NCBI GenBank assembly: GCA_016934395.1
Contig: JAFGSZ010000020.1
Span: 1 to 64,000, forward strand
DNA length: 64,000 nucleotides
DNA from: Bacteroidales bacterium
GTDB taxonomy: Bacteria > Bacteroidota > Bacteroidia > Bacteroidales > UBA10428
Reading direction: 5' to 3'
Shown: positions 18,331 through 29,110 of the stretch, one piece after another
Layout: each line of letters opens with the position of its first letter
How positions within the stretch are numbered: position 1 is the first letter of the stretch
Program-made: the position numbers and the translations under genes
The notes under the pieces: model-generated
The model's database searches: none
Told to the model about the DNA's origin: nothing
The model's input: the letters and a program-made list of their open reading frames with translations, nothing else

Positions 18331-20484
18331 CTATTCTTCCTTATCTTCAGCTTCGTAAGCTTTTAACAGTTCTTCCTGGAGGTCACCCGGAACCTGTGCA
18401 TATTCGTCGAACTTCATTGAATACATGGCCCTTCCTCCGGTTAGTGAACTCAGTGCAGTGGAGTATTTGTTCATTTCGGCCAACGGAACTTTAGCGCTGA
18501 TTTTTTCAAATCCCGATTCGCTGGTCATTCCCTGTACTATAGCACGGCGTCCCTGCAGATCACTGATAACATCACCCATTCTGTCTGAAGGTACAAATAC
18601 TTCCAGATCGTAAATAGGTTCCATAATTTTCGGACCGGCTTTCTTAAATGCCATACTAAACGCATTTCTTCCTGCAAGCTTAAATGAAATTTCGTTTGAA
18701 TCAACAGGATGCATTTTCCCGTCATAAACAGCCACCCTGATATCGCGGGCATAAGAACCTGTTAGCGGGCCTTCTTCAATTTTTTCCATAATCCCCTTTA
18801 AAATAGCGGGCAAAAACCTTGCATCGATCGAACCTCCAACAATACAGTTCAGGTACACTAATTTACCACCCCATGGTAATTTGATTTCTTCCTTATCACG
18901 CACTGATATTTTTAATTCTTTCCCGTCAAATTTATAAAACTTCGGATCTTCCATTCCTTCGGAATATGGTTCAATAATCATGTGCACTTCACCAAACTGG
19001 CCGGCACCGCCAGATTGTTTTTTATGTCTGTAATCTGCCTGGGCGATCTTGGTTATGGTTTCACGATAGGGAATTTTCGGAGTCACAAACTGGGTTTCTA
19101 TCTTGTAAATATTGTCTAAATGCCATTTTAAAATATTTAAATGATATTCACCCTGACCGGATAAAATTATCTGTTTAAGTTCTTTTGAATATTCAACAAT
19201 AATTGTCGGATCTTCAAATTGTAACCTGGAAAGGGCTTCACCGAGTTTTTCCTCATCTCCCTCACTAATGGGCTTAATGGCAGCCCTGTATTTGGGTTCG
19301 GGAAATGCAATTTTATCAAATTTATGAGATTTTGACTGATCGGTGAGTGTATGATTACTTTTTGTGGCTTTAAGTTTTACAGTGGCGCCAAGATCGCCGG
19401 CTGCCATGCCGGGTATTTTTGTGCGGTTTTTTCCGGCAACAGCAAATACCTGGGATATCCGTTCTTTATTATTGGTATTGTTGTTCAGCAGATCCATACC
19501 TTCTTTTATTTCGCCCGACATCACTTTGAAATAGTTGATTTCTCCTATATGGGGCTCCATAGCCGATTTAAAAATAAATATTGATGTAGAGCCTTTAGGG
19601 TCACATATAATTTCTTTTCCGTCGGTGGTTTTTGGTGCCGGCATTTCCTGAGGACCAGGAGCAACATTGGTTATAAATTCCAGTAAACGGCCAACCCCCA
19701 TATCTTTTTTTGCTGAAACACAAAATACAGGAAATATACCGCGTTGAATCAACCCTTCCGTTATACCTTTTCTCAATTCATCTTCTGTTAGGGTATCATT
19801 TTCGAAAAAAATCTCCATAAGAGATTCATCATTTTCAGCAGCTTTTTCAATGAGTTCGCTTTGTAATTTCTGAGCGTGTTCCATTTGATCAGCAGGGATA
19901 TCAAGGACATCTACTTTTCCTTCATCACCATACTTGTACATTTTCATGGTAAGCACATCAATTATAGAATTGAAGCCGGTACCGGGATTAACAGGGTACT
20001 GAACCACAGTTACATTATTTCCAAAACGTTCTTTTGCAGATTCCAGCGTTTTTTCAAAGTTAACCTTTTCATGATCCAGATGATTCAGGGCAATAATCAT
20101 TGGTTTGTTGGCCTTGGATATATAACGAAAGTGTATCTCAGCTCCTACTTCAACACCATTCTGGGTATTCAGGATCATTACAGCAGTATCGGCTACAAAA
20201 AGTGAAGAAATTATACCTCCGGAGAAATCGTCAAGACCAGGTGTGTCCAGAATATTAACTTTTTTATTATTGTATTCTGTATATAATAAAGTGGAGAAAA
20301 CCGAGTTTGTATTCTGGTGTTCTATTTCCTTGTAATCTGAAGCTGTATTTTTGCTTTCTACATCGCCTCTTCTGTCAATAACTTTGCCTTCAAACAGCAT
20401 GCTTTCTGCCAACGTGGTTTTTCCGCAACCGGAATTACCTGCTAAAACGATGTTTTTAATTTGATCGGTAGAATATGTTTTCAT
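18331..20484 (-). CDS. fusA2: Elongation factor G paralogue (FusA2/EF-G2) with altered GTPase motifs
   Basis: The 717-residue protein has the full five-domain EF-G layout. The P-loop GNSGCGKT (residues 16-23) is kept. The G3 motif, DTPGH in translocases, is DTPGL here (D80-L84), so the catalytic His is replaced by Leu, and the G4 motif NKxD is NHLD (134-137). The domain IV tip (QSGGAGQFGEVH, then DGKMHPVDSNE) and domain V are well conserved, so ribosome binding and translocation are plausible. In Bacteroides a second EF-G reported to lack GTPase activity supports translation under carbon starvation; this may be its orthologue. It is divergent from the str operon that encodes canonical EF-G. 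Confidence 0.92.
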   Translation of the reverse strand: MKTYSTDQIKNIVLAGNSGCGKTTLAESMLFEGKVIDRRGDVESKNTASDYKEIEHQNTNSVFSTLLYTEYNNKKVNILDTPGLDDFSGGIISSLFVADTAVMILNTQNGVEVGAEIHFRYISKANKPMIIALNHLDHEKVNFEKTLESAKERFGNNVTVVQYPVNPGTGFNSIIDVLTMKMYKYGDEGKVDVLDIPADQMEHAQKLQSELIEKAAENDESLMEIFFENDTLTEDELRKGITEGLIQRGIFPVFCVSAKKDMGVGRLLEFITNVAPGPQEMPAPKTTDGKEIICDPKGSTSIFIFKSAMEPHIGEINYFKVMSGEIKEGMDLLNNNTNNKERISQVFAVAGKNRTKIPGMAAGDLGATVKLKATKSNHTLTDQSKSHKFDKIAFPEPKYRAAIKPISEGDEEKLGEALSRLQFEDPTIIVEYSKELKQIILSGQGEYHLNILKWHLDNIYKIETQFVTPKIPYRETITKIAQADYRHKKQSGGAGQFGEVHMIIEPYSEGMEDPKFYKFDGKELKISVRDKEEIKLPWGGKLVYLNCIVGGSIDARFLPAILKGIMEKIEEGPLTGSYARDIRVAVYDGKMHPVDSNEISFKLAGRNAFSMAFKKAGPKIMEPIYDLEVFVPSDRMGDVISDLQGRRAIVQGMTSESGFEKISAKVPLAEMNKYSTALSSLTGGRAMYSMKFDEYAQVPGDLQEELLKAYEAEDKEE

Positions 20485-20551
20485 ATTTATTATTTAAGAA
20501 TTAAACAAGGTTGCTCACAAAGTTGTTTTATCTCTGGAATTTCGAGAGTTG

Positions 20552-20559
20552 CAAAAGTA
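20552..20559 (-). promoter_or_regulatory. Possible -7 promoter box for fusA2
   Basis: The minus strand reads TACTTTTG, a full match to TAnnTTTG. At the 19-base spacing the -33 site reads TTAC, only a half match. The predicted leader is about 60 bases. Confidence 0.45.
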
Positions 20560-20815
20560 ATAATTTTTTTATACAGAAGTAAATATCTGATTTAAATTCA
20601 CCAATTAAGTTAAGTTGCACGCGAATACTGCCATGTAAAACACTTTAAATTAATCAAATACAAAGAAATAGCAGAGCATTAATATTATGAGATTATTTGC
20701 CGGTTTTATATAAGAAATAGAAAATGTATTTAAACCGAAATATAATGTGTAACTATGCGATTATTTTATGGGGTTGAAAAATTATTCATAAAAGCTAAAT
20801 TATTTTAAAGCAGCT

Positions 20816-20846
20816 GTTGTTTTTAAAAAAAAATAATCTACCTTTG
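20816..20846 (+). promoter_or_regulatory. Promoter of the ribosomal protein operon
   Basis: A GTTG box (20816-20819, one mismatch to TTTG) lies exactly 19 bases from TACCTTTG (20839-20846, full match to TAnnTTTG). It ends 43 bases before the rpsL start and is the only strong promoter seen ahead of the 18-kb operon. Confidence 0.7.
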
Positions 20847-20889
20847 CAACCCAAATTTGAAAAATAATTGTTAAAAATTAAGGTTTTAT

Positions 20890-21264
20890 ATGCCAACAAT
20901 ACAGCAATTAGTAAGAAAAGGAAGAAAGAAGATTGTAGATAAGAGTAAAGCTCCTGCACTGGATTCCTGCCCTCAGAGACGAGGTGTTTGTGTAAGGGTA
21001 TACACTACTACTCCTAAAAAACCGAATTCGGCCATGCGTAAAGTAGCCAGAGTGCGGTTAACCAATGGAAAGGAAGTAAACGCATATATTCCCGGAGAAG
21101 GACATAATTTGCAGGAACACTCAATTGTATTGATCAGAGGCGGAAGGGTAAAAGATCTGCCAGGTGTAAGGTATCACTTAATTCGCGGAGCTCTTGATAC
21201 TTCAGGAGTTGAAGGCCGGACTCAGCGTAGATCAAAATACGGTACTAAAAGACCAAAAAAATAA
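20890..21264 (+). CDS. rpsL: 30S ribosomal protein S12
   Basis: The 124-residue decoding-site protein has the conserved loop [12 protein letters not shown] with Lys43, and the second loop with Lys88 and Asp89 ([10 protein letters not shown]). Both lysines altered in classical streptomycin-resistant mutants are wild type. It is the first gene of the str operon, 14 bp before rpsG. Confidence 0.99.
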   Translation: MPTIQQLVRKGRKKIVDKSKAPALDSCPQRRGVCVRVYTTTPKKPNSAMRKVARVRLTNGKEVNAYIPGEGHNLQEHSIVLIRGGRVKDLPGVRYHLIRGALDTSGVEGRTQRRSKYGTKRPKK

Positions 21265-21278
21265 AATTATTCTGAAGC

Positions 21279-21755
21279 ATGAGAAAGACAAAACCAAAGA
21301 AGAGGATATTGTTACCTGATCCAAAGTTCAATGATACTTTAGTGACCAGGTTTGTTAACAATCTGATGCTGAGTGGTAAAAAAAGTGTGTCCTACCAGAT
21401 TTTTTATGATGCAATGGACATAGTGGCGGAAAAAGGTAAAAATATTGAAGATGCTCCACTTGATATATGGAAAAAAGCGCTTGAAAATGTTACACCCCAG
21501 GTTGAAGTAAAAAGCCGGCGGGTAGGTGGTGCTACATTCCAGGTACCTACAGAAATACGTCCAGACAGAAAAGTGTCTGTAAGCATGAAACATCTTATAA
21601 GTTTTGCCAGAAAACGTAGCGGAAAATCGATGAGCGATAAGCTTGCCGCCGAAATACTGGCCGCATATAACGGAGAAGGAGGAGCTTTTAAAAGAAAAGA
21701 AGATACCCATAGAATGGCTGAAGCAAACAAAGCGTTTGCCCATTTCAGATTTTAG
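21279..21755 (+). CDS. rpsG: 30S ribosomal protein S7
   Basis: The 158-residue primary 16S rRNA-binding protein organises the 30S head. Hallmarks are [12 protein letters not shown], the beta-hairpin region [21 protein letters not shown] and the end [15 protein letters not shown]. Order S12-S7-EF-G as in the classical str operon; the 61-bp gap to fusA is one of the longest inside the cluster. Confidence 0.99.
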   Translation: MRKTKPKKRILLPDPKFNDTLVTRFVNNLMLSGKKSVSYQIFYDAMDIVAEKGKNIEDAPLDIWKKALENVTPQVEVKSRRVGGATFQVPTEIRPDRKVSVSMKHLISFARKRSGKSMSDKLAAEILAAYNGEGGAFKRKEDTHRMAEANKAFAHFRF

Positions 21756-21816
21756 GGTTTATTTGACATACGAAATTTTTTTATAAATATAGTTGCTAGC
21801 TGATAATTAGTGTTTA

Positions 21817-23925
21817 ATGAGTAAAGATTTAATCTATACCAGGAATATTGGGATTATGGCCCATATAGATGCCGGTAAAACGACTACTACCGAGCGTATC
21901 CTGTTTTATTCCGGTATTACCCATCGAATGGGAGAGGTGCATGATGGTGCTGCAACAATGGACTGGATGGTTCAGGAGCAGGAAAGAGGGATAACAATTA
22001 CCTCAGCTGCCACAACGTGTTTTTGGGACTACAACAACAATAAATACAAAATCAATATTATCGACACTCCGGGTCACGTTGACTTTACTGTAGAGGTTGA
22101 AAGATCGTTACGAGTACTCGACGGAGCTGTTGCTGTTTTTTGTGCTGTGGGCGGTGTTGAACCCCAATCAGAAACCGTTTGGCGACAAGCAGATAAATAT
22201 AATGTTCCCCGTATGGCGTTTATTAATAAAATGGACCGCACCGGGGCCGATTTTTATGGAGTAGTTAATCAAATTAAGGAAAAACTCGGGGCAAATCCTG
22301 TTCCAATGCAAATCCCTATTGGTTCTGAAGATAATTTCAAAGGAATCATTGATCTTATTGAACGCAGGGCAATTCTGTGGAAAGAAGACGAAACCATGGG
22401 AACCAACTATGAATATTCCGATATTCCCGAAGAGCTTATTGAAGAAACTGAAGAATGGAGAGAAAAGCTTATTGAAGCAGTTTGCGAATCGGATGATGAT
22501 TTACTGGAACGTTTTTTTGAAAACAGGGAAGCAATTTCGGTTGAAGAATTTATGGAAGCAACCCGAAAAGCTGTTATCAACCGTACTATTGTACCCATAT
22601 TATGCGGTGCTGCATTTAAAAATAAAGGCATACAGCGTCTTCTTGATGCTATTTCCGCATTACTCCCAAGTCCTATAGATGTGGGTGCCGTGAATGGAAT
22701 CAACCCTAACAATGATGAAGAAATTACACGCGAACCCGATACTGAACAACCGTTGGCTGCACTGGCTTTTAAAATTGCAACCGATCCTTTTGTAGGCAGA
22801 CTGGTTTTCTTGCGTGTTTACTCCGGAGTTATTGAATCAGGGATGAATGTGTTCAATCCACGTACGGGGAAAAAAGAACGGATTACCCGTTTATACCAGA
22901 TGCATGCTAATAAACAAATTCCAAGGGAAAGAATTGAAGCCGGGGATATTTGTGCCGCAGTGGGATTAAAAAATCTGGTTACCGGAGATACTTTATGTGA
23001 TATTAAAAAGCCTATATATTTAGAATCAATGACATTCCCCGATCCTGTGATTGGAGTAGCCATTGAGCCTAAAACCCAGCAGGATATCGATAAATTGTCT
23101 ATTGCCCTCGGCAAATTAGCTGAAGAAGATCCTACATTCAGGGTGAAAACTGATGAAGATTCCGGTCAAACAATAATTAACGGAATGGGTGAACTCCACC
23201 TTGAAATATTAATAGACCGGTTAAAAAGAGAATTTAAGGTTGAATGTAATGTGGGTGCACCCCAGGTAGCTTACAAAGAAGCTATTGTTTCTACAGTGGC
23301 CCATCGCGAAATATTTAAAAAACAAACCGGCGGCCGCGGTAAATTTGCAGATATTCAGGTGGAATTGTCACCGGCAGATCCGGGAGAAAGCGGACTACAG
23401 TTTGTAGATGCTATTAAAGGCGGCAACATTCCAAAAGAATACATTCCATCTGTTGAAAAAGGATTTAAAGAAGCCATGCGAAATGGCGTACTGGCCGGAT
23501 TCCCTCTTGACAGCCTTAAAGTGGTGCTGAAAGACGGTTCATTCCACGCAGTGGATTCTGATGCCCTATCTTTTGAAATTGCTGCTAAACAGGCATTCAA
23601 ACATGGATTGGCTAAAGCAAAATCAGTATTGTTAGAACCCATTATGGCTGCCGAAGTGGTTACTCCCGAAGAATATATGGGTGATGTGATTGCCGATTTT
23701 AATAAAAGACGCGGACAGATTGAAGGTATGGAAAGCAAAGCCAATTCTAAGGTAATTAAAGCAAAAGTGCCTCTTGCAGAAAAATTCGGCTATGTTACCG
23801 TGCTTCGCACATTAACATCAGGGAGGGCAACATCTACTATGGAGTTTTCTCATTATGATGAAGTACCGGCTGAATTGGCAGGTAAAATAATAGATAAAAT
23901 AAAAGGAATTAAATCAACAGTATAA
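21817..23925 (+). CDS. fusA: Elongation factor G (canonical)
   Basis: The 702-residue GTPase drives translocation and, with RRF, ribosome recycling. All G motifs are intact: AHIDAGKT (residues 15-22), RGITI in switch I (57-61), DTPGH (83-87, catalytic His87) and NKMD (137-140). Domain IV tip [10 protein letters not shown] and GSFHAVDSD. The contrast with the divergent paralogue at 18331-20484, whose G3 His and G4 Lys are replaced, is clear. It is followed after 11 bp by rpsJ, so str and S10 operons are joined and tuf is not between them. Confidence 0.99.
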   Translation: MSKDLIYTRNIGIMAHIDAGKTTTTERILFYSGITHRMGEVHDGAATMDWMVQEQERGITITSAATTCFWDYNNNKYKINIIDTPGHVDFTVEVERSLRVLDGAVAVFCAVGGVEPQSETVWRQADKYNVPRMAFINKMDRTGADFYGVVNQIKEKLGANPVPMQIPIGSEDNFKGIIDLIERRAILWKEDETMGTNYEYSDIPEELIEETEEWREKLIEAVCESDDDLLERFFENREAISVEEFMEATRKAVINRTIVPILCGAAFKNKGIQRLLDAISALLPSPIDVGAVNGINPNNDEEITREPDTEQPLAALAFKIATDPFVGRLVFLRVYSGVIESGMNVFNPRTGKKERITRLYQMHANKQIPRERIEAGDICAAVGLKNLVTGDTLCDIKKPIYLESMTFPDPVIGVAIEPKTQQDIDKLSIALGKLAEEDPTFRVKTDEDSGQTIINGMGELHLEILIDRLKREFKVECNVGAPQVAYKEAIVSTVAHREIFKKQTGGRGKFADIQVELSPADPGESGLQFVDAIKGGNIPKEYIPSVEKGFKEAMRNGVLAGFPLDSLKVVLKDGSFHAVDSDALSFEIAAKQAFKHGLAKAKSVLLEPIMAAEVVTPEEYMGDVIADFNKRRGQIEGMESKANSKVIKAKVPLAEKFGYVTVLRTLTSGRATSTMEFSHYDEVPAELAGKIIDKIKGIKSTV

Positions 23926-23936
23926 TTAATTAACTA

Positions 23937-24242
23937 ATGAGTCAGAAGATCAGAATAAAGCTGAAATCTTACGATCATAATCTGGTGGATAAATCGGCAG
24001 AGAAGATTGTAAAAACTGTGAAGACTACAGGAGCGGTTGTTAGTGGCCCCATTCCACTGCCTACTCATAAGCGGATATTCACGGTATTACGTTCTCCCTT
24101 CGTGAATAAAAAATCGAGAGAACAATTTCAATTATCTTCTTACAAAAGATTATTAGATATTTACAGTTCTACTCCCAAAACCATTGATGCACTTATGAGA
24201 CTGGAATTACCCAGTGGAGTAGAAGTAGAAATTAAAGTGTAA
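23937..24242 (+). CDS. rpsJ: 30S ribosomal protein S10
   Basis: The 101-residue protein has the conserved stretches [15 protein letters not shown] and [16 protein letters not shown]10 also joins NusB in antitermination. Only 11 bp separate it from fusA, so there is no room for the L4-responsive S10 leader known from E. coli. Confidence 0.99.
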   Translation: MSQKIRIKLKSYDHNLVDKSAEKIVKTVKTTGAVVSGPIPLPTHKRIFTVLRSPFVNKKSREQFQLSSYKRLLDIYSSTPKTIDALMRLELPSGVEVEIKV

Positions 24243-24263
24243 CTTTTTGAAAAGTATAATATT

Positions 24264-24893
24264 ATGCCAGGATTAATTGGAAAAAAGGTCGGGATGACAT
24301 CCGTATTTAATGCTAACGGAGAGAATATACCTTGTACCGTGTTAGAGGTTGGGCCATGTGTTGTGACTCAAATCAAAAGCAAGGAATCAGATGGTTATTC
24401 GGCAATTCAATTGGCATTTGATGAAAAAAAGGAAAAAAGTTCATCCAAAGCAATGGTAGGCCACTTTAAAAAGGCCAATACCACACCTAAAAGAAAAGTT
24501 GTAGAATTGAGAGGATTTGTTAAACACTGGAAAGTAGGCGATACAATTACAGTAGATTATTTTAAGAATGATATCTGGCTCGATGTTACCGCAAAGTCTA
24601 AAGGTAAAGGATTTCAAGGTGTAGTAAAACGATATAATTTCCGTGGAGTAAACGATGCTACACACGGTCAGCATAACCGGAACAGGGCTCCCGGATCATT
24701 GGGCGCATCATCTTATCCGTCCAGAGTATTTAAGGGAATGCGAATGGCCGGCAGAACCGGAGGAAAATCGGTTAAATTATTAAATCTTGAAGTAGTAAAA
24801 ATTTTAGCAGATAAAAATTTATTAATGCTGAAAGGTGCGGTTCCGGGCGCCACAGGCTCATATGTTGTTGTAGAAAGCCCGGATAGAATCTGA
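24264..24893 (+). CDS. rplC: 50S ribosomal protein L3
   Basis: The 209-residue early-assembly 23S binder reaches the peptidyl transferase centre through its long loop. [15 protein letters not shown] is the typical start; [13 protein letters not shown] and [14 protein letters not shown] are family signatures. Length is normal. Confidence 0.99.
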   Translation: MPGLIGKKVGMTSVFNANGENIPCTVLEVGPCVVTQIKSKESDGYSAIQLAFDEKKEKSSSKAMVGHFKKANTTPKRKVVELRGFVKHWKVGDTITVDYFKNDIWLDVTAKSKGKGFQGVVKRYNFRGVNDATHGQHNRNRAPGSLGASSYPSRVFKGMRMAGRTGGKSVKLLNLEVVKILADKNLLMLKGAVPGATGSYVVVESPDRI

Positions 24894-24907
24894 TAAATTC
24901 GTATATA

Positions 24908-25531
24908 ATGAAATTAGCAATAGTAAATATTACTGGAAAAGATACAGGTAAAACAGTTGAGTTGAAAGATTCGATCTTTGGTATAGAACCGAACGATCAT
25001 GCTATTTACCTGGATGTTAAGCAGTATCTTGCCAATAAGCGTCAGGGTACACATAAGGCAAAAGAAAGAGCCGAGATTGCTGGTAGTACCCGTAAAATTA
25101 AACGTCAAAAAGGTACCGGTACAGCCAGGGCCGGGAGTATTAAATCTCCTGTATTCAGAGGTGGTGGAAGAGTTTTTGGACCCCGCCCGCGGAACTATGA
25201 TTTTAAACTGAATAAAAAAGTGAAATCATTAGCCCGTAAATCTGCTTTTACTTATAAAGCCAAAAACAACAGCATAAAAATTCTTGAGGATTTTCAGTTC
25301 GAAACTCCAAAAACAAAGGATTTTGCCGATATGATTAAAAACCTGGAAATCCAGGGCAATAAGTCCTTGCTTATCCTCGGTGAAATAAATAAAAACCTTT
25401 ATCTGTCATCAAGAAATATTCCACAGACAAAGGTTGTTACGCTTTCAGAATTAACCACATACGATATTATGAATAGTTCTCTGATACTTTTTGTGGAAAG
25501 TTCACTTGATAAGTTGCAGAACGAAGCTTAA
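24908..25531 (+). CDS. rplD: 50S ribosomal protein L4
   Basis: The 207-residue protein has the exit-tunnel loop region with [17 protein letters not shown], then the basic [17 protein letters not shown] stretch. The C-terminal globular part is normal. Autoregulation through an S10 leader is not expected because that leader is missing here. Confidence 0.98.
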   Translation: MKLAIVNITGKDTGKTVELKDSIFGIEPNDHAIYLDVKQYLANKRQGTHKAKERAEIAGSTRKIKRQKGTGTARAGSIKSPVFRGGGRVFGPRPRNYDFKLNKKVKSLARKSAFTYKAKNNSIKILEDFQFETPKTKDFADMIKNLEIQGNKSLLILGEINKNLYLSSRNIPQTKVVTLSELTTYDIMNSSLILFVESSLDKLQNEA

Positions 25532-25544
25532 AACTAGTTTAACA

Positions 25545-25550
25545 AGAGGT
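25545..25550 (+). promoter_or_regulatory. Shine-Dalgarno-like site before rplW
   Basis: AGAGGT lies 5 bases before the rplW ATG (25556). Such sites are uncommon in Bacteroidota, so it is noted, although it may be chance. Confidence 0.35.
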
Positions 25551-25555
25551 TAAAA

Positions 25556-25846
25556 ATGGATATATTAATAAAACCTATAGTTACAGAAAAAATGACTGCC
25601 CAGGGGGAGGATTTAAACCGCTATGGCTTTGTTGTGGATAAACGTGCAAACAAAATCCAGATCAAAAAAGCAGTCGAAGAAATGTACGGGGTATCTGTTG
25701 AATCGGTGAATACCATGATTTATCCCGGAAAAAATAAATCCCGCTACACACGCAGCGGAACAATAAGTGGCAAATCAAAGTCTATAAAAAAGGCTGTTGT
25801 TACTTTAGCACAAGGAGATACAATTGATTTTTATAGCAATATTTAA
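25556..25846 (+). CDS. rplW: 50S ribosomal protein L23
   Basis: The 96-residue tunnel-exit protein is a docking site for trigger factor and SRP. KPIVTEKMT, VDKRANKIQIKKAVEEMYGV and VNTM are conserved features. Ten bases separate it from rplB. Confidence 0.98.
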   Translation: MDILIKPIVTEKMTAQGEDLNRYGFVVDKRANKIQIKKAVEEMYGVSVESVNTMIYPGKNKSRYTRSGTISGKSKSIKKAVVTLAQGDTIDFYSNI

Positions 25847-25855
25847 CAAGTAAAT

Positions 25856-26680
25856 ATGGCAGTAAGAAAACTAAAGCCTGTTACTCCAGGTCAAAGACAT
25901 AAGATTATTGGAACTTTTGAGGAGATAACCAAAGCGTCCCCGGAAAAATCGTTGTTAAAACCCATAAAAAGATCGGGTGGAAGGAACAACAACGGTAAAA
26001 TGACGATGCGCTATATTGGAGGCGGTCATAAAAAGCGATACAGGATCATCGATTTCAATCGTGATAAAGACGGTGTAAGTGCAATAGTAAAGTCGATAGA
26101 ATACGATCCGAACCGCACAGCCCGCATTGCACTGGTAATCTATGAAGATGGTGAAAAACGCTATATAATCGCGCCCAATGGTCTAAAAGTAGGTCAAACC
26201 ATTCGTTCCGGTTCCGGTATAGCTCCCGAAGTAGGGAATACCCTTACTTTATCTGAAATACCGCTGGGTACGCTTGTGCATAATATTGAATTACGTCCTG
26301 GTCAGGGCGGTGTTCTTGCACGAAGCGCCGGTTCTTATGCTCAGCTTACATCAAGAGATGGTAAGTATGCAATTATGAAGTTACCTTCGGGTGAATCGCG
26401 TATGGTGCTGATTACCTGTAAAGCTACCGTTGGTACAGTATCTAATTCTGATCACGGACTGGAGCGTTCCGGTAAGGCAGGAAGAAACCGCTGGTTGGGT
26501 AAACGTCCGAGAGTTCGTGGTGTAGCCATGAACCCTGTCGATCATCCTATGGGTGGTGGAGAAGGCCGTGCATCCGGTGGACACCCAAGATCACGAAAAG
26601 GTGTTATTGCCAAAGGGTATAAAACTCGGGCTAAGAAAAAAGCTTCGAACAAATATATTATTGAAAGACGAAAGAGTTAA
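25856..26680 (+). CDS. rplB: 50S ribosomal protein L2
   Basis: The 274-residue protein of the peptidyl transferase region has the OB and SH3-like domains. The C-terminal loop [16 protein letters not shown] keeps the functionally important His of VDH, while the following His of E. coli is Met. The end is strongly basic ([19 protein letters not shown]). Confidence 0.99.
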   Translation: MAVRKLKPVTPGQRHKIIGTFEEITKASPEKSLLKPIKRSGGRNNNGKMTMRYIGGGHKKRYRIIDFNRDKDGVSAIVKSIEYDPNRTARIALVIYEDGEKRYIIAPNGLKVGQTIRSGSGIAPEVGNTLTLSEIPLGTLVHNIELRPGQGGVLARSAGSYAQLTSRDGKYAIMKLPSGESRMVLITCKATVGTVSNSDHGLERSGKAGRNRWLGKRPRVRGVAMNPVDHPMGGGEGRASGGHPRSRKGVIAKGYKTRAKKKASNKYIIERRKS

Positions 26681-26694
26681 ATAAATAGAGCATT

Positions 26695-26961
26695 ATGAGT
26701 CGATCATTAAAAAAAGGTCCTTTTATTGATTTTAAACTTGAGAAGAGAGTTCTTGACATGAGCAAGAGCGGGAAAAAAACTGTAGTGAAAACCTGGTCGA
26801 GAAGATCAGTAATTTCACCCGATTTTGTCGGTCACACCATTGCTGTTCATAACGGAAATAAATTTATACCTGTATATGTTACTGAAAATATGGTGGGTCA
26901 TAAACTGGGAGAATTCTCACCAACCAGAATTTTTAGAGGACACGGTGGTAAACAAAGATAA
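26695..26961 (+). CDS. rpsS: 30S ribosomal protein S19
   Basis: The 88-residue 30S-head protein begins [12 protein letters not shown] and contains [23 protein letters not shown], both diagnostic. Order L2-S19-L22-S3 as in the S10 operon. Confidence 0.99.
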   Translation: MSRSLKKGPFIDFKLEKRVLDMSKSGKKTVVKTWSRRSVISPDFVGHTIAVHNGNKFIPVYVTENMVGHKLGEFSPTRIFRGHGGKQR

Positions 26962-26990
26962 AAATCTGACACAGAAAACTATATAATATT

Positions 26991-27446
26991 ATGGGTGCTA
27001 GAAAACGAAATAGAGCAGAGCAATTAAAAGAAGAAAAGAAGAACTTGTTTTATGCTACGCTTCAGAATTGCCCAACCTCTCCCAGAAAAATGAGGCTTGT
27101 GGCTGATATGGTTCGTGGCTTAGAAGTTAACCGCGCTCTCGATCTATTAAAATTCAGTTCTAAAGAAGCTTCCGCTAAAGTTGAAAAATTATTGCTTTCT
27201 GCAATAGCAAACTGGCAGAACAAAAACGAAAATATTAAAATTGAAGACAACCTTCTTTTTATAAAAGAAATTTTCGTTGATCAGTCAAGAACTTTAAAAA
27301 GAATTCAGCCTGCTCCTCAAGGTCGGGCACACAGGATTAAAAAACGTTCAAATCATGTGACATTAATTATCGATTCTGTGGTTCGGGAAGAAAAACCTGT
27401 GAAAAAAGCTGCTGTAGTTAAAGAAACCAATACAAAAACAAATTAA
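26991..27446 (+). CDS. rplV: 50S ribosomal protein L22
   Basis: The 151-residue protein has a tunnel-lining hairpin that includes [20 protein letters not shown]. It is longer than E. coli L22 (110) through a basic N-terminus and a Lys/Thr/Val-rich C-terminal tail, as is common in this phylum. Confidence 0.98.
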   Translation: MGARKRNRAEQLKEEKKNLFYATLQNCPTSPRKMRLVADMVRGLEVNRALDLLKFSSKEASAKVEKLLLSAIANWQNKNENIKIEDNLLFIKEIFVDQSRTLKRIQPAPQGRAHRIKKRSNHVTLIIDSVVREEKPVKKAAVVKETNTKTN

Positions 27447-27451
27447 AATTA

Positions 27452-28159
27452 ATGGGACAAAAAGTCAATCCGATAGGAAACAGATTAGGGATCATTAAAG
27501 GATGGGATTCTAATTGGTATGGTGGAGATAATTATTCCGAAAAACTAATCGAAGATCATAAAATCCGGGAATACCTTAATGCCAGATTGGCAAAAGCCAG
27601 TATTTCAAAAATAATTATTGAGCGTACACTCAAGCTGATTACAGTAACAGTTAATACTGCCCGTCCAGGTATTATTATCGGTAAAGGTGGTCAGGAAGTG
27701 GATAAGCTTAAAGAAGAATTAAAGAAAATTACAAATAAAGAGGTTCAGATTAATATTTTTGAAGTAAAGCGCCCTGAACTTGATGCTACGATAGTAGCCA
27801 ATAGTATTGCCCGTCAGGTAGAAGGAAAAATTTCATACCGAAGGGCTATTAAAATGGCTATTGCATCTACAATGAGAATGGGCGCCGAAGGGATTAAAGT
27901 ATTGGTATCGGGCAGATTGGGAGGAGCTGAAATGGCCCGTTCCGAGATGTATAAAGAAGGCAGAACCCCGCTACATACCCTAAGGGCTGATATTGATTTT
28001 GCCCTTGCTGAAGCCCTTACCAAAGTAGGATTAATTGGGATTAAAGTCTGGATATGTAAAGGTGAGGTTTATGGGAAACGTGACCTGTCTCCAAACATCG
28101 GGGCTAAAAGTGCAAAGCCTAATAAGCCAAGCGGATCATTTAAGAAAAGGAGAAAATAA
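27452..28159 (+). CDS. rpsC: 30S ribosomal protein S3
   Basis: The 235-residue mRNA-entry protein starts [14 protein letters not shown]. The KH domain has the loop [14 protein letters not shown] and the C-terminal domain has [22 protein letters not shown]. The basic tail ends KKRRK. Confidence 0.99.
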   Translation: MGQKVNPIGNRLGIIKGWDSNWYGGDNYSEKLIEDHKIREYLNARLAKASISKIIIERTLKLITVTVNTARPGIIIGKGGQEVDKLKEELKKITNKEVQINIFEVKRPELDATIVANSIARQVEGKISYRRAIKMAIASTMRMGAEGIKVLVSGRLGGAEMARSEMYKEGRTPLHTLRADIDFALAEALTKVGLIGIKVWICKGEVYGKRDLSPNIGAKSAKPNKPSGSFKKRRK

Positions 28160-28200
28160 AGAATATATTGTTGTTCTGAATAAGGAAAACCGAATAAGAT

Positions 28201-28623
28201 ATGTTACAACCAAAAAAGACAAAATTCAGGCGTAGTCAGAAAGCACGGATGAAAGGAAATGCCCAAAGGGGAAACCAACTGGCATTTGGTTCTTTCGGAA
28301 TAAAAGCCCTAGAATGTGCCTGGATTACAGGAAGACAAATTGAAGCTGCACGTCAGGCAGTTACAAGACATATGAAACGTGAAGGTCAAATCTGGATTCG
28401 AATTTTTCCGGATAAACCGATCACTAAAAAACCCGCTGAAGTGCGAATGGGAAAAGGAAAAGGTGCTCCTGAAGGATTTGTTGCCCCTGTAACTCCGGGA
28501 AGAATACTTATTGAAGCTGAAGGTGTTCCATTCGAAATTGCCAAAGAAGCTTTACGCCTTGCAGCGCAAAAGTTCCCTATTACAACAAAGTTTGTTGTAC
28601 GAAATGATTATTCAGAAAATTAA
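28201..28623 (+). CDS. rplP: 50S ribosomal protein L16
   Basis: The 140-residue protein sits near the A site and contacts t[14 protein letters not shown], then [36 protein letters not shown] and [12 protein letters not shown] are hallmarks. Spacing to S3 is 41 bp. Confidence 0.99.
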   Translation: MLQPKKTKFRRSQKARMKGNAQRGNQLAFGSFGIKALECAWITGRQIEAARQAVTRHMKREGQIWIRIFPDKPITKKPAEVRMGKGKGAPEGFVAPVTPGRILIEAEGVPFEIAKEALRLAAQKFPITTKFVVRNDYSEN

Positions 28624-28634
28624 TTTTTTAAGTG

Positions 28635-28841
28635 ATGAAATCATCTGAAGTAAGAGAATTAAGTGTAAAGGAGATCGAAGAGCGGATCGATAATGAAAAA
28701 AACCTGCTTTTAAGGCAGAAACTCAATCATGCGATCTCTCCACTCGATAATCCTTTAAAAATAAAAGATACCCGCAAGAATATTGCACGCCTCAAAACGA
28801 TCTTACGGGAAAAATTATTAAGTGAAAATAAGAAAAGCTAA
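28635..28841 (+). CDS. rpmC: 50S ribosomal protein L29
   Basis: The 68-residue, two-helix protein at the tunnel exit has the typical start MKSSEVRELSVKEIEERI. An in-frame GTG one codon upstream (28632) is less likely than this ATG. The conserved pattern IKDTRKNIARLKTIL lies near the end. Confidence 0.97.
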   Translation: MKSSEVRELSVKEIEERIDNEKNLLLRQKLNHAISPLDNPLKIKDTRKNIARLKTILREKLLSENKKS

Positions 28842-28850
28842 ACTTCAATA

Positions 28851-29108
28851 ATGGAAAAAAGAAATTTACGTAAGGAACGTATTGGTATTGTGGTTAGCAA
28901 CAAAATGGATAAATCTGTTGTGGTTGCTGTTAAGAGGAAAATGAAACACCCTATTTATGGTAAGTTTGTTAATAAAACCACAAAATTTATGGCTCACGAC
29001 GAGTCGAATACTTCTAACATTGGTGACCTGGTAAAAATTATGGAAACCCGGCCACTAAGCAAAAATAAAAGTTGGAGATTAGTTGAAATTATTGAAAGGG
29101 CTAAGTAA
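28851..29108 (+). CDS. rpsQ: 30S ribosomal protein S17
   Basis: The 85-residue OB-fold 16S binder has [21 protein letters not shown], the family signature [24 protein letters not shown] and a normal length. Two bases separate it from rplN. Confidence 0.98.
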   Translation: MEKRNLRKERIGIVVSNKMDKSVVVAVKRKMKHPIYGKFVNKTTKFMAHDESNTSNIGDLVKIMETRPLSKNKSWRLVEIIERAK

Positions 29109-29110
29109 TC

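Larger units (their letters stand above)
20485..20889. other. Divergent intergenic region between fusA2 and the str operon
   Basis: This 405-bp, very AT-rich spacer encodes no convincing protein. It holds a -7-like box for fusA2 on the minus strand (TACTTTTG, plus-strand 20552-20559, 68 bases from the start codon) and a promoter for rpsL at 20816-20846. The central part (about 20600-20800) shows no recognisable motif. Confidence 0.6.

Noticed and set aside
21339-21743. Long minus-strand open frames opposite rpsG
   Set aside because: Shadow frames of a well-conserved ribosomal protein gene; no start context or homology.
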